In this document: positions 15,198 through 23,761 of the stretch, piece after piece
Layout of the letters: the number at the start of each line of letters is the position of its first letter
How positions within the stretch are numbered: position 1 is the stretch's first letter
NCBI GenBank assembly: GCA_019454125.1
Contig: CP075365.1
Coordinates: 2,226,218 to 2,290,217, forward strand
Direction: 5' to 3'
DNA from: Fimbriimonadaceae bacterium
Lineage (GTDB): Bacteria > Armatimonadota > Fimbriimonadia > Fimbriimonadales > Fimbriimonadaceae
Length of the DNA stretch: 64,000 bases
Translations under genes and position numbers: made by a program
Notes under the pieces: generated by a model
What the model was told of the DNA's origin: nothing
Databases searched by the model: none
What the model saw: only the letters and a program-made list of their open reading frames with translations

Positions 15198-16313
15198 GTG
15201 AACAACCTCTTTCCATCCGCCGATCCTATCCCTCTGCCGGCTCCAGTCTGGTTGATCAAGCTCCTGAGCGTCCTGACTCTCGGCCTGCACTTCTCCGCGG
15301 TCATGATCCTGGTGGGAAGCCTGGTGCTCGTCATCTGGCTGAACGTCAGGGCAAGGTCTGCAAAGGACGTGGGGCTCCTCGGTGCAAGTTACACCTTGGC
15401 CAAGCGCCTCCCCGTTGTGATGACTTTCGTCATCAACTTGGGCGTACCGCCCCTCCTTTTTGTCCAAGTCCTATACGGTCAGCAAATCTATAGCAGCAGC
15501 GTCTTGATCGGAGCCGTCTGGTTCTCGATCCTCCTGTTGTTGATGCTTTCTTACTGGTTGCTCTATCGCACCATCGCCGCGATGGAAAAGGGAAGGGCGG
15601 CATGGCACATAGCCCTGTTCACGCTTCTTATCGTGCTTGGGATCGGGCAGATCTACGCGTTTAACATGACGCTCATGCTGCACCCGGAAGTATGGCAAGC
15701 CATGTACCAGAAGAGCCCGGTGGGGCTCCAAGGTTTCAGCGGCGACCCGACCACCTCGTCCCGATGGCTCTTCGTCATGAGCGGCGGGCCGCTGATCGGC
15801 GGGCTCTGGGCTGCGCTGCTGAGCAACATGGTCTATCTGCAGGAAGGCGTCCGCAACGCCCTGCGACGGTCGGGCGGCATGCTCGCCGGAGTCGGCGCGC
15901 TGCCGATGCTCTTCTTCGGATGGCGGATCGTGACGGGCCAGCCCGAGCACGTGCTCTCCGCGATCATGGCGTCCCCCATGCACCAGGTCTCACTTCTGGC
16001 CAGCGCCGCGACCATTTTGCTGGGCGGCTTGCTCGGGCTGGTCCAAGGGCTCGGCAAGACGAACACGCTCATCGGCAGCCTTGGCCTCGTCCTCGGCCTC
16101 GTCGCCAACGTGGCGGCCGGCATCGTCCGGGACGGCATCCGCGACTTCACGCTACAGCCGAAAGGGTTCGACGTGAACCTGACGCCCGTGTACCCGAACT
16201 GGAGCGTCCTCGTCGTCTTCCTGCTCCTCTTTGTGGCGATGCTCGGCGTCGTTTACTGGCTCCTGCAAGTTATGCGCAAAGCAACCCCGCCGACCGAGGA
16301 GGTGGCCCTATGA
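15198..16313 (+). CDS. Polytopic membrane protein of the bc/bd-like respiratory operon
   Basis: 371 residues from a GTG start with a strong Shine-Dalgarno. About eight to nine membrane helices; the first contains LTLGLHFSAVMILVGS with a membrane His. The helix pattern (INLGVPPLLFVQVLYGQQIY, then WFSILLLLMLSYWLLYR) resembles the early helices of the bd-like protein encoded by the fourth gene of this operon. It may therefore be a divergent CydA- or CydB-like second subunit. No c-type heme motif. Its stop overlaps the Rieske start in ATGA. The subunit role is inferred from operon and topology; sequence alone does not identify it. Confidence 0.6.
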   Translation: MNNLFPSADPIPLPAPVWLIKLLSVLTLGLHFSAVMILVGSLVLVIWLNVRARSAKDVGLLGASYTLAKRLPVVMTFVINLGVPPLLFVQVLYGQQIYSSSVLIGAVWFSILLLLMLSYWLLYRTIAAMEKGRAAWHIALFTLLIVLGIGQIYAFNMTLMLHPEVWQAMYQKSPVGLQGFSGDPTTSSRWLFVMSGGPLIGGLWAALLSNMVYLQEGVRNALRRSGGMLAGVGALPMLFFGWRIVTGQPEHVLSAIMASPMHQVSLLASAATILLGGLLGLVQGLGKTNTLIGSLGLVLGLVANVAAGIVRDGIRDFTLQPKGFDVNLTPVYPNWSVLVVFLLLFVAMLGVVYWLLQVMRKATPPTEEVAL

Positions 16314-16804
16314 GCGAATCCATGACTAATCAAGACAGTCCAAACGTCGAGAACGATAGGGACGACGAGATGTCCCGCCGAGGCTTCGTGCGCGTCGCCG
16401 TCGTCGGGGTCTCTGTCGCCTACCTGGCCGCGCTCGGATACCCCATCTACCGCTACCTCTATTCGCCGGTCGAGAAGGCGCAGGCGATGGCGGCCGTCAC
16501 CGAAATCTCCTTGGAGAAGGCCGACGAGCTCCCGAAGGGCTCCGCGATGATCTTTAAGTTCGGCGTGCGCCCCGCGCTGCTCATCCATCACGAGGACGAC
16601 TCTTGGATCGCCTTGGACGCGGTCTGCACCCACATGGGCTGCACCGTGGCTTACCACCCCGAGACGCAGCAGATCAGGTGCGCCTGCCACGGCGGGGTCT
16701 ACGACGCCAAGACGGGCCACAACGTCTCGGGCCCGCCGCCCCGGCCCCTCACCGCGTACAAGACCGACGTCCAATCCGGATTTGTCAAGGTGTCGAGGGT
16801 CTAA
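16310..16804 (+). CDS. Rieske iron-sulfur protein of a cytochrome b complex
   Basis: 164 residues. A twin-arginine-like start (SRRGFVRVA) and one membrane anchor (about 25-50) precede the Rieske domain. Box I is CTHMGC (ligands Cys106 and His108) and box II is CACH (ligands Cys124 and His127); Cys111 and Cys126 are placed for the usual disulfide. All residues needed to hold a 2Fe-2S cluster are present. It takes one electron from quinol at the Qo site of the neighbouring cytochrome b. It overlaps the previous gene by 4 nt, and cytochrome b starts directly after its stop. Confidence 0.93.
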   Translation: MSESMTNQDSPNVENDRDDEMSRRGFVRVAVVGVSVAYLAALGYPIYRYLYSPVEKAQAMAAVTEISLEKADELPKGSAMIFKFGVRPALLIHHEDDSWIALDAVCTHMGCTVAYHPETQQIRCACHGGVYDAKTGHNVSGPPPRPLTAYKTDVQSGFVKVSRV

Positions 16805-17875
16805 ATGGCAAAGATCGGTTCCTACCTCGTCGACCGGCTCGGCCTGGAAGACGTCATCGCCCATGCGAAGAAGAAGACGGTTCCCCTCCACAACCAAACG
16901 GCTTGGTACTACTGGGGCGGGATCTCGCTCTTCTGCTTCCTGTTGCAGGCCGTCACCGGCGTCCTCTTAATGGTCTATTACCGCCCCGGCCCCGAGGCTT
17001 ACGAATCGGTCCGGCAGCTGACTTACGAGATCCACTTCGGCTGGCTCATCCGGTCGATGCACGTTTGGGCGGCGAGCGCTTTCCTCCTCTCGGTGTTCAT
17101 CCACATGTTCACCGTGTACTTCATGCGGGCGTACCGACGTCCGCGTGAGATCGGCTGGTGGTCCGGCATCCTGCTCTTGCTGCTCGGGCTCACGTTCGGG
17201 TTCAGCGGCTACCTCCTGCCGATGGACGACCTCGCGTTCTTCGCGACCAAGGTCGGCCTGGAAGTCCCCGCCTCGATCCCGCTCATCGGCCAGCCCATCG
17301 CGGACCTGCTGCGGGGGGGCCTCGAAGTCACGGAGTTCACCGTCCAGCGCTTTTTCGCCCTGCACGCCGTCGTCCTGCCGCTTCTTTACCTGCCGTTGCT
17401 CGGCGTCCACCTCTGGCTCGTCCAGAAGCATGGCAACGCCCTGCCGCCCAGCGAAGAGGAGAAGCCGGAATCGGAGCGGAAGTCCATGCCGTTCTTCCCG
17501 AACTTCCTTGCCAAGGACCTCGCCATGTGGCTCATCACGCTCAACGTGATCGCGCTGATGGCCGCCGCCTTCCCCTGGCAGCTCGGGCCGATGGCCGACC
17601 CCCTGGCTCCCGCCCCCGTCGGCATCAAACCGGAGTGGTTCTTCATGAGCCCTTACGCCGTGCTCAAGCTTCTCGGCAACCTCTTCCCCGGCATGGCCGG
17701 AGAGGCGATCGGGATGACCCTCTTCACTCTCGGCCTCGTGCTCTGGGCGCTCGTGCCGGTCTTCGACAACAAGCACGAGAACGGGACGCGCGGCCGCCAA
17801 GCCACGTACTTCGGCATCTTCGTCGTCGCCGTGCTCATCCTGACGACCATGTGGGGCTACCTGGGCCCGTTATAA
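16805..17875 (+). CDS. Cytochrome b (fused b6/subunit IV type)
   Basis: 356 residues. The first His pair is MHVW...FIHMF (14 residues apart), and the second is LHAVV...GVHLW, 15 residues apart as in cytochrome b6 (one more than in mitochondrial cytochrome b). The Qo motif is PEWFF, matching PEWY/F. About eight helices; the b6-like and subunit-IV-like parts are one chain, joined by a charged linker (EEEKPESERKS). Role: oxidises menaquinol (quinone type inferred), passing one electron to the Rieske centre and one through the two b hemes. No separate cytochrome c1 or f gene follows. Confidence 0.92.
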   Translation: MAKIGSYLVDRLGLEDVIAHAKKKTVPLHNQTAWYYWGGISLFCFLLQAVTGVLLMVYYRPGPEAYESVRQLTYEIHFGWLIRSMHVWAASAFLLSVFIHMFTVYFMRAYRRPREIGWWSGILLLLLGLTFGFSGYLLPMDDLAFFATKVGLEVPASIPLIGQPIADLLRGGLEVTEFTVQRFFALHAVVLPLLYLPLLGVHLWLVQKHGNALPPSEEEKPESERKSMPFFPNFLAKDLAMWLITLNVIALMAAAFPWQLGPMADPLAPAPVGIKPEWFFMSPYAVLKLLGNLFPGMAGEAIGMTLFTLGLVLWALVPVFDNKHENGTRGRQATYFGIFVVAVLILTTMWGYLGPL

Positions 17876-17888
17876 GGCAGAACAAAAC

Positions 17889-19271
17889 ATGAACTATCCG
17901 TATTGGGAAGTGCCAGTCATAGGCGGGGCGTGGGTGATCGGCATCGTGTCGATCTACCACGTGCTCATCGCCTGGTTCGCGGTCGGCGGCGGGCTTTACC
18001 TGCCGCTGGCCGAAGCAAAGATCTATCGGGAAGGAAGGGAGGAATGGCTGCCCGTGCTGATCCGTCACTCGCGCCTTTTCCTCGTGACCACCGGCATCTT
18101 CGGGGCCATCTCCGGGGTCGGGATTTGGTTCTCGATCGGCTTGGTGCACCCCGAGGCGACCTCGACCCTCATCCATAACTTCGTCTTCGGTTGGGCGATC
18201 GAGTGGGTGTTCTTCGTCGTGGAGCTGGCGGCCGCCGCCGTTTACTACTACAGTTGGAACCGTATCCCACGGGCGCTCCACTTAAAGGTGGGGTACCTCT
18301 ACGCGGCCTCCTCCTTCCTTACCCTCGTCATCATCAACGGCATCCTCTCCTTCATGCTCACGCCGGGCAGCGCGTGGCTCAAGGTCGCAGGAACCGGCAC
18401 GGAAGCAAGCCAGTTCTGGATGGCCTTCTTCAACCCGACTTACTTCCCCTCCCTCTTCCTGCGGACGCTCGCCTGCCTGTCGCTGGCGGGGATCTATGCG
18501 CTCATCTCCTACTCCCGGGTCGAAGGGCCGGAGATCGAGAAGACCAAGGCGCGGATGGTCCAGTGGAGCGCCAAGTGGCTCATGCCGATGGTGCTGCTCC
18601 TGCCCCTCGGCCTCGTCTGGATGATGTTCTCGATGCAGCCGGACAGCCGCGAGATTCTCACACGCGGGCTCTCCACCATCGGGTCGGGCATGTTCACCCA
18701 GGTCACCCGCATCTCGATGCTCACCATCCTGACAACGGTCACGATCGCGGGCGTCGTCTATTTCTTCGCATTCAAGTATCCGCGCGACCTCACGAAGAGC
18801 CACGCTATCGCCCTGCTGGGGCTCGCCGCCGTCGCGACCGCATCCACCGAGTACGCGCGAGAAACGGTCCGCAAACCCTACGTCATCCACGGGTTCATGT
18901 ATTCGAACGGGGTCCGCACGACCGAAGTCCAAAAATTGGACACCGAGGGCTACCTAGCCCACTCGATCTGGACCACGAAGGAGATGGAACCTGTCCAGCT
19001 CGGCCAGGCGATGTTCCGCGGGCAGTGCATGTCGTGCCACACGACAAACGGCTACCGCTCGATGACAAAGCTCCTGCAAGGGCGCGACATCCAAGCCATC
19101 CGCCAACTCTTAGACATGCTGCACGAACCTCCAAAGGATTCGCCCTATCCCAAATACATGCCGCCTCTCGTCGGCACCGCCGAAGAGCGGGAAAACCTCG
19201 CGCTCTACCTGGCTACGCTCAGCGAAAAGCGCGCTGCGGAACCAGCCAAGACCATAGCGCAAAAGGAATAG
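17889..19271 (+). CDS. Cytochrome bd-like subunit I fused to a c-type cytochrome
   Basis: 460 residues, about nine helices plus a C-terminal domain. Helix 1 has SIYHVLIAWFAVGGG (His24, at the CydA heme ligand position) and helix 3-4 has AIEWVFFVVE (Glu105, Glu112), like the paired CydA glutamates. Met277 in TRISML may match the b558 Met ligand, but the partner His is replaced (FLRTLAC, Arg192). No Q-loop GRWxxQPW. The tail has one c-type heme site CMSCH (380-384) and a possible Met424 ligand (YMPPL). The heme c should take electrons from the Rieske protein. The terminal reaction (O2 or other) is not proven. It resembles the quinol-site-less bd-like families. Confidence 0.75.
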   Translation: MNYPYWEVPVIGGAWVIGIVSIYHVLIAWFAVGGGLYLPLAEAKIYREGREEWLPVLIRHSRLFLVTTGIFGAISGVGIWFSIGLVHPEATSTLIHNFVFGWAIEWVFFVVELAAAAVYYYSWNRIPRALHLKVGYLYAASSFLTLVIINGILSFMLTPGSAWLKVAGTGTEASQFWMAFFNPTYFPSLFLRTLACLSLAGIYALISYSRVEGPEIEKTKARMVQWSAKWLMPMVLLLPLGLVWMMFSMQPDSREILTRGLSTIGSGMFTQVTRISMLTILTTVTIAGVVYFFAFKYPRDLTKSHAIALLGLAAVATASTEYARETVRKPYVIHGFMYSNGVRTTEVQKLDTEGYLAHSIWTTKEMEPVQLGQAMFRGQCMSCHTTNGYRSMTKLLQGRDIQAIRQLLDMLHEPPKDSPYPKYMPPLVGTAEERENLALYLATLSEKRAAEPAKTIAQKE

Positions 19272-19294
19272 CCTTCACTCCTGGCAAGCATTGA

Positions 19295-19325
19295 GCCGCT
19301 GGATTCCCTCCAGCGGCCCTTTTTT
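19295..19325 (+). terminator. Terminator of the respiratory operon
   Basis: GCCGCTGGA (19295-19303) and TCCAGCGGC (19309-19317) form a 9-bp stem with a TTCCC loop, followed by CC and six T. A textbook Rho-independent terminator 24 bp after the stop. Confidence 0.92.
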
Positions 19326-19331
19326 CTTGAC

Positions 19332-19703
19332 CTAACCGTTCGCCGAGCGGTGGAAATGGATGTGGCGCCAGCCCTCCGTGCACCGTTGCCAAACGCGCGT
19401 CTCCTCGTATTGCAGCGTCCCGGTCGCGTGCTGCACCAGGCGCGAATAGGCGATCACCGCGAGGTCGCCCGTAAGCCAGACCTTCGGAGAGCAAATGGTG
19501 GACTGCATGACCGGGCCCGTTTCTCGCAGATCGAAGTAAAAGCGGTGGAACGGGAGCCCTTCGACCAGTTGGCCGCGCGCCTCCGGCTCGAAGGCAGTCA
19601 GGCCCGGGTCGCAGAGGCGCTCGTAAGTCCGCCAATCCCCAGAGGCCACCGAGTCCAAAAGTTCCTGGGTCAGGGCAACGATCTCTTTCTGCTCGTCCGA
19701 CAC
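19332..19703 (-). CDS. CaMKII-association-domain/SnoaL-like protein
   Basis: 123 residues from the GTG at 19703 (VSDEQKEIVALTQELL); longer in-frame extensions have no family character. The fold is NTF2-like. The series DWRTYERLCDPGLTAFEPEA, EGLPFHRFYFD and RVWQRCTEGWRHIHFHRS matches the bacterial relatives of the CaMKII association domain. These form dimers or larger rings; whether they bind a small ligand is not known. The gene is single and convergent with the respiratory operon. Confidence 0.8.
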   Translation of the reverse strand: MSDEQKEIVALTQELLDSVASGDWRTYERLCDPGLTAFEPEARGQLVEGLPFHRFYFDLRETGPVMQSTICSPKVWLTGDLAVIAYSRLVQHATGTLQYEETRVWQRCTEGWRHIHFHRSANG

Positions 19704-19869
19704 TCTCTGTTTGCAGATTACTCTAGTCAGCCTTGATGTTGAAGCTGGGCACTGAACGCCGACCCCTTCATCGAGAACGATGTCCAGCCCGTCAAGACGG
19801 TGGTGGAATTGGCCAAGGCCGACGAGCGCGTTCACGCACTGGTCTGAAACCCCAATCCGGCCCCGCCGC

Positions 19870-20709
19870 CTAGTCCTTGCCGAAGAGGAAGAGCAGGATG
19901 AGGTCGAAGCGGCGGGCCCAGGCCTCTTCGTTGTGCTCCGCGTTCGCGTCCTCGTAGTACACAAGGTCGCGGTTCTCGCGCCACCCCTTCGCCTTCAGCG
20001 CCTGGGCCAGGTCGCGCGCGTCGGTGACCGCTTCCCGCCCTTCCAGGGCCCCCATGTCCACCCAGATCCGGGTGTCCGGCTTCTTTTTGAGCTCAGCGAC
20101 CCTCGTGAGCATCACCCGTCCGTCCCACCAGACCGAGGGGGAGACGACTGCGCCCTTGCCGAAGACCGCAGCCCGCGAAAGCAAGAGGTGCAGAGTCACG
20201 ATGCCGCCGAACGAAGAGCCGCAGACCGCCGTGTCCTTCCGCCCCGTCTTGGTGCGGTACGTGCGGTCGATGAAAGGTTTCAGCTCGTCCACCAAGAAGT
20301 CGCCGTACTTGTCCGCCTTGCCGCCCATCTCCGCGGAGCCAGCCTTCGCGCGGGTGGGCAAGTACTCGTCCCCGCGCGCCATTCCCGCGTTGTCGACCCC
20401 GACGAGGATCACCGGCTCGATCCACCCGCTCCTGATCAAGGCTTCCGCCGCCTCGTCCGCGCGCCACTCCTTGTTCGGGATGTAGCTCGTCCGTCCGTCG
20501 AAGAGGTTTTGGCCGTCGTGCATATAGAGCACGGGGTACCGCGCGCTCGACGAGACATAACCTGGCGGCAGATAGACGCGCACCGTCCGCTCGTTGCCGA
20601 GCGACTTGGACGCGAAGCGCTCGTGGTACCGGATGTCGCCGGTCGTGCTCGCTTTACGCGCCGCCTCTTGCGGCGCGACGAGGAGGGTGAAAGCCAGGAG
20701 GGTGGTCAT
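19870..20709 (-). CDS. Exported alpha/beta-hydrolase, enterochelin-esterase-like
   Basis: 279 residues from ATG 20709 with a short signal peptide (MTTLLAFTLLVAPQEA). The PF00756-type esterase fold shows RTVRVYLPPGY, YPVLYMHDGQNLFDG, VILVGVDNAG and the nucleophile elbow CGSSFGG (G-x-S-x-G-type). The likely His is in DANAEHNEEAW near the end. The family includes iron-siderophore esterases and S-formylglutathione hydrolase relatives; the secreted location argues for an extracellular or periplasmic ester. No siderophore genes nearby. It is 49 bp upstream of the next minus-strand feature and may be independent of it. Confidence 0.85.
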   Translation of the reverse strand: MTTLLAFTLLVAPQEAARKASTTGDIRYHERFASKSLGNERTVRVYLPPGYVSSSARYPVLYMHDGQNLFDGRTSYIPNKEWRADEAAEALIRSGWIEPVILVGVDNAGMARGDEYLPTRAKAGSAEMGGKADKYGDFLVDELKPFIDRTYRTKTGRKDTAVCGSSFGGIVTLHLLLSRAAVFGKGAVVSPSVWWDGRVMLTRVAELKKKPDTRIWVDMGALEGREAVTDARDLAQALKAKGWRENRDLVYYEDANAEHNEEAWARRFDLILLFLFGKD

Positions 20710-20758
20710 GCTTGCCACCCTCAGTATGCCCGGCGGCTGCGCCGCCGGGCGCGGCTGG

Positions 20759-21250
20759 TCAGACTCTCGCCGAGACCATCTCCACGAGCTGGTCGAGGGC
20801 CTTGCCCCAAACGTCGTAGAAGCCCATTCCCTCGTGCTGCTGCTTGTCCTGCGGGTTCCCGTGGATCACCGTCGCCGTGTACTTGCAGCCGCTGGGTACA
20901 GGTTCTAGCTCGATGAGGGCCGTAAAGACGAACCCTTGGTCAGGGACGCCCTTCGGCCGGTACCCCGGCTCGAGCGCTGACGTCCAGACCAGCCGCTGGT
21001 TCGGCACGACCTCGAGGTAACACCCGGTGCCGTCGAAGCTCTCCCCTTCCGGGCCCTCCATCAGGGTTCGGAACTTGCCGCCAGGCCGCAAATCGACGTC
21101 AACCTCGCTGGTCCGCCATGGGCGGGGCGTGAACCACTGCTTCAAGAGCTCGGGTTCCGTCCAGGCCGCCCACACCTTCTCGGGTGCGACGTCGATCACG
21201 CGCTCGAGCCTCAGGTCGAGTTCGGGGTTGAAAACATGTGCAGAGTTCAT
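20759..21250 (-). CDS. SRPBCC/AHSA1-domain protein
   Basis: 163 residues from ATG 21250, which overlaps the ArsR stop in ATGA. The AHSA1 pattern is clear: LERVIDVAPEKVWAAWTEPE, LLKQWFTPRPW, VDLRPGGKFRTLM and the C-terminal helix YDVWGKALDQLVEMV. It forms a helix-grip cavity that binds a hydrophobic ligand. Pairs of ArsR regulator plus AHSA1 protein are common in bacteria and are usually autoregulated; the ligand is rarely known. It is translationally coupled to the ArsR gene. Confidence 0.92.
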   Translation of the reverse strand: MNSAHVFNPELDLRLERVIDVAPEKVWAAWTEPELLKQWFTPRPWRTSEVDVDLRPGGKFRTLMEGPEGESFDGTGCYLEVVPNQRLVWTSALEPGYRPKGVPDQGFVFTALIELEPVPSGCKYTATVIHGNPQDKQQHEGMGFYDVWGKALDQLVEMVSARV

Positions 21251-21579
21251 TGGTTCTTGGTCTCCTTTAGGAATGCGTCGAGGCGGTCGAGACGGGCCTC
21301 CCATTGGCGGCGGTGGGCCGCCAACCAGCCTTCGGCCTGCGCGATCGGCTGGGGCCGGAGCTGGAAGACCCGCGACCGCCCCCGCTTCTCCGATGCCACG
21401 AGCCCCGCCTGCTCCAGGACCTGGAGGTGCTGGAGGAAGGAAGGCAGCGCCATGTCGAACGGCTTGGCCAGTTCCGTCATGGCCGCCGAGCCAAGCGCCA
21501 GCCGCTCCAAGACTCCGCGCCGCGTCGGGTTCGCGAGAGCCTGGAACACGCTGTCGAAGTCGGCAACTTGGTTAGGCAT
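21247..21579 (-). CDS. ArsR-family transcriptional regulator
   Basis: 110 residues with the winged-helix ArsR fold: FQALANPTRRGVLERLALGS, the recognition region LAKPFDMALPSFLQHLQVLE, then AGLVASEKRGRSRVFQL. The Cys metal-binding motif of ArsR/SmtB sensors is absent, so it is not a classic arsenic or zinc sensor. Its own start codon lies inside a perfect 7+7 palindrome (21572-21587), the likely operator. It is coupled to the downstream AHSA1 gene. Confidence 0.93.
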   Translation of the reverse strand: MPNQVADFDSVFQALANPTRRGVLERLALGSAAMTELAKPFDMALPSFLQHLQVLEQAGLVASEKRGRSRVFQLRPQPIAQAEGWLAAHRRQWEARLDRLDAFLKETKNQ

Positions 21580-21587
21580 CTGCCTAA
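21572..21587. promoter_or_regulatory. Palindromic operator over the ArsR start codon
   Basis: TTAGGCA and TGCCTAA are perfect inverted repeats separated by TC, spanning the ATG complement (21577-21579). Position and symmetry fit ArsR autorepression. Confidence 0.6.
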
Positions 21588-21935
21588 GTATTGCTCAACA
21601 GAGGCTGGGTGGTCTGGGTCCTTGTCAAGTCGACTGCGGCCGATCGCGGACGCTCCCCCCAATTGTTTGCAATCATTGAACCTGGTACTAAACCGTAAAT
21701 ATTTTCCTGAAACTGTCAATCACCCATGCTTATCCTATAACTTATGTGCCATTCCTTGTCTTTATTAGTCAATAAATTCCTCGCAACTGCGCGCGCTCTC
21801 TGCACGCCGCCGGGCTGAACCGATTCAGCCTGAGGTTGTTGAACCGGTCGCAAACCAGCTGGCGGGGGCCCCAAATGCCAGGCAAAAGTACTTGAAAAAC
21901 ACCAAGAAGCATAGCTTTGCATGCCGTTCCGAAGA
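21588..21935. other. Gene-free interval before the exported protein
   Basis: About 350 bp with lower GC than its surroundings. No ORF with coding character, tRNA or strong hairpin was seen. It probably holds control sequences for the ArsR gene at its left end and for the gene at 21968 at its right end. Confidence 0.5.
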
Positions 21936-21941
21936 TAGAAT
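21936..21941 (+). promoter_or_regulatory. -10 box of the exported protein gene
   Basis: TAGAAT followed by a leader ending in GCGAAGGAGCTGACAA before ATG 21968. The same arrangement (TACAAT, 24122-24127) precedes the paralogue at 24155, so promoter and leader were duplicated together. Confidence 0.6.
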
Positions 21942-21967
21942 CAGAGCGCAGCGAAGGAGCTGACAAA

Positions 21968-23122
21968 ATGACAAACCGCCTCAAATTCGCATTGTTCGCA
22001 GGGCTTGCAGCCCTCTCTGCCTTCGGCCAGGCTAACCTGTTGGCTAACGGCGACCTCGACGTGACCTATCAGCAGGAGATCCTGCCCGGGTTCTTCCTGC
22101 CGAAGCCGCACATCTGGCAGAACGTCGGCACGCAAAGCATCTCAGGCCCCTACGAGGACGAAATGTCCAGTGAGCCGTGGGCCGGCCCCGCGCCGACCCC
22201 TGAGACCACCAACGGTTTCGACGTCACCAACAACGACCCGAACGGTCTCGACTGGGGCGTCTTCTTCAAGCCCTTCACGGGCAACGTGGCCAACGGCACC
22301 GCCACCGGCCACCTCTTCCAGGACGTGCCCGGCACCGCGGGCACGGGCTACATGCTCACGGGTTGGGCGGGCGCCGAGGCGAACGCGACCATGCGGGACG
22401 CCGTCCTCGCCATCGACTTCCTCGATGCCAACCGAAACGTGATCGTCTCCAACGAGCGGTCTATCCTCGCCGACCTCTTCATTGAGAACGGGGAGCGGTT
22501 CAACTATAAGAAGTACTCGGTCTCCGCGACGGCCCCAGCCGGCACGGCTTTCGTCCGAGCCCGCATCTCCATGCTCGACGCCACCGCCAGCCCCAACGGC
22601 GGAGGCCAGGCCTTCGTCTGCGACGACTTCGACCTCACCGCCACGGGCAGCACCGCGACGATCATTCCGAGCGCCTTCCAGGTCCTCCTTGGCCGGACCG
22701 CAAGCGGCAACCTCGCGAGCCTCGCCAACGATGACAACAACGCCCTGCGCGTCTGCAAGTTCATCGTGCCGAACCAGGTCGTCGACCCGATCAACGTCGA
22801 AGTAAGCGGAGTCTCCACGATCGCGGCCCCGACCGAGTTCTCGCTCACCGCGAAGACCCGCATGGCCACGACCGGCTCGTTCCGCCAGAACCTGGAGCTC
22901 TTCAACTACTCGACCAACAACTGGGACGTCACGGACACCCGATCGGACGCCGTGAACACCACGTTCGCCACCCGCACCCTTGCTGGCACCGGCGTTCTCA
23001 GCCGCTACATCGGCCCGGGCAACGCCGTCAAGATGCGCTATCGCATCCGCCAGACCGGCCCCGCCGGCGTGCCGCTTTGGTGCCACGAGACCGAGTTCGT
23101 CAACTGGACCGTCAAGGGCTGA
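21968..23122 (+). CDS. Exported protein: PEP-CTERM-type N-domain joined to the repeated C-terminal domain
   Basis: 384 residues from ATG 21968 with Shine-Dalgarno AAGGAG; an in-frame ATG at 21917 is upstream of the promoter box. Signal peptide 1-22. Residues 22-224 are about 65% identical, almost gap-free, to the PEP-CTERM protein at 24155 (for example LDVTYQQEILPGFFLPKP). They look like a carbohydrate-binding-type beta sandwich. Residues ~237-384 are not PEP-CTERM but the repeated domain also found in the gene at 7579 (LRVCKFIVPNQ, YRIRQTGPAG). The two paralogues thus differ in their C-terminal sorting or attachment module. Location: secreted. Function unknown. Confidence 0.78.
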   Translation: MTNRLKFALFAGLAALSAFGQANLLANGDLDVTYQQEILPGFFLPKPHIWQNVGTQSISGPYEDEMSSEPWAGPAPTPETTNGFDVTNNDPNGLDWGVFFKPFTGNVANGTATGHLFQDVPGTAGTGYMLTGWAGAEANATMRDAVLAIDFLDANRNVIVSNERSILADLFIENGERFNYKKYSVSATAPAGTAFVRARISMLDATASPNGGGQAFVCDDFDLTATGSTATIIPSAFQVLLGRTASGNLASLANDDNNALRVCKFIVPNQVVDPINVEVSGVSTIAAPTEFSLTAKTRMATTGSFRQNLELFNYSTNNWDVTDTRSDAVNTTFATRTLAGTGVLSRYIGPGNAVKMRYRIRQTGPAGVPLWCHETEFVNWTVKG

Positions 23123-23148
23123 CAAACCTTTAAGGTCTCGAACTCCCC

Positions 23149-23180
23149 GCTCCCGGCCGTGAAGGCCGGGAGCTTTTTCT
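23149..23180 (+). terminator. Rho-independent terminator
   Basis: GCTCCCGGCC (23149-23158) and GGCCGGGAGC (23164-23173) form a perfect 10-bp stem with a GTGAA loop, followed by TTTTTCT. Confidence 0.95.
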
Positions 23181-23233
23181 TTGCGCCAAGGGGCAAGAAA
23201 CCGGACCTGGTTCTCACCCTCCGCATGCATGAG

Positions 23234-23761
23234 TTAGCCCTGCTGCGCCTTCCAGAGGTCGTGGAGCATCAGGATCTGCCCGCCGTGGTAGCTCTCGTGC
23301 TGGATGACATGGCCCAGCACCCACCGCGGCGTTATGGTGAAGTCGTGCATGGGAATCCGCTCCTCCGGCCCGGGCCACTCCTTCACCGACTCCAGCGTCC
23401 TCGCCCGCAACCGGTCGTGCAACTCGTAGTACCAGCGCAGAGGCTGGCTCGGGGCGTCCGGCCACTGGTTGTTGTCGACGTCCGTCTCCGCACGCAAGAG
23501 GAGCCTGACTTCTTCGGGGTCTGCCTGCCGCCTCAAGACGAACTCTTCCAGCCAATAAATCTCGACGCTCGCCATGTGCAGGATGACCGCGCCCATGCTG
23601 TGCATGCCCGGCGCGATGCGCCACGTCATCGCCTCGGCCGGAAGGTCTTCGTGCCAAAGCTCCATCTTGCGCCAGTCGTTGGTGGCGTCCTGCAAGATGG
23701 CGCAGAGGAGCCCATAAGGCTCCCGATATCCGGGCAAAGGGGCGACGTCGCGGTCCACCAC
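23234..23761 (-). CDS. DinB/YfiT-fold protein (copy 2)
   Basis: 175 residues as drawn from GTG 23761; a second GTG at 23758 is equally possible and lies 6 nt after a CATAAT box. Four-helix DinB fold with His in helix 2 (VILHMASVEIYW) and the closing HVIQHESYHGGQILML motif, giving the usual three His. It is slightly longer than copy 1, with an extended loop after helix 3. A metal-dependent transferase or a general thiol-stress role is possible but unproven. It is convergent with the exported-protein gene, sharing its terminator region. Confidence 0.85.
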   Translation of the reverse strand: MVDRDVAPLPGYREPYGLLCAILQDATNDWRKMELWHEDLPAEAMTWRIAPGMHSMGAVILHMASVEIYWLEEFVLRRQADPEEVRLLLRAETDVDNNQWPDAPSQPLRWYYELHDRLRARTLESVKEWPGPEERIPMHDFTITPRWVLGHVIQHESYHGGQILMLHDLWKAQQG

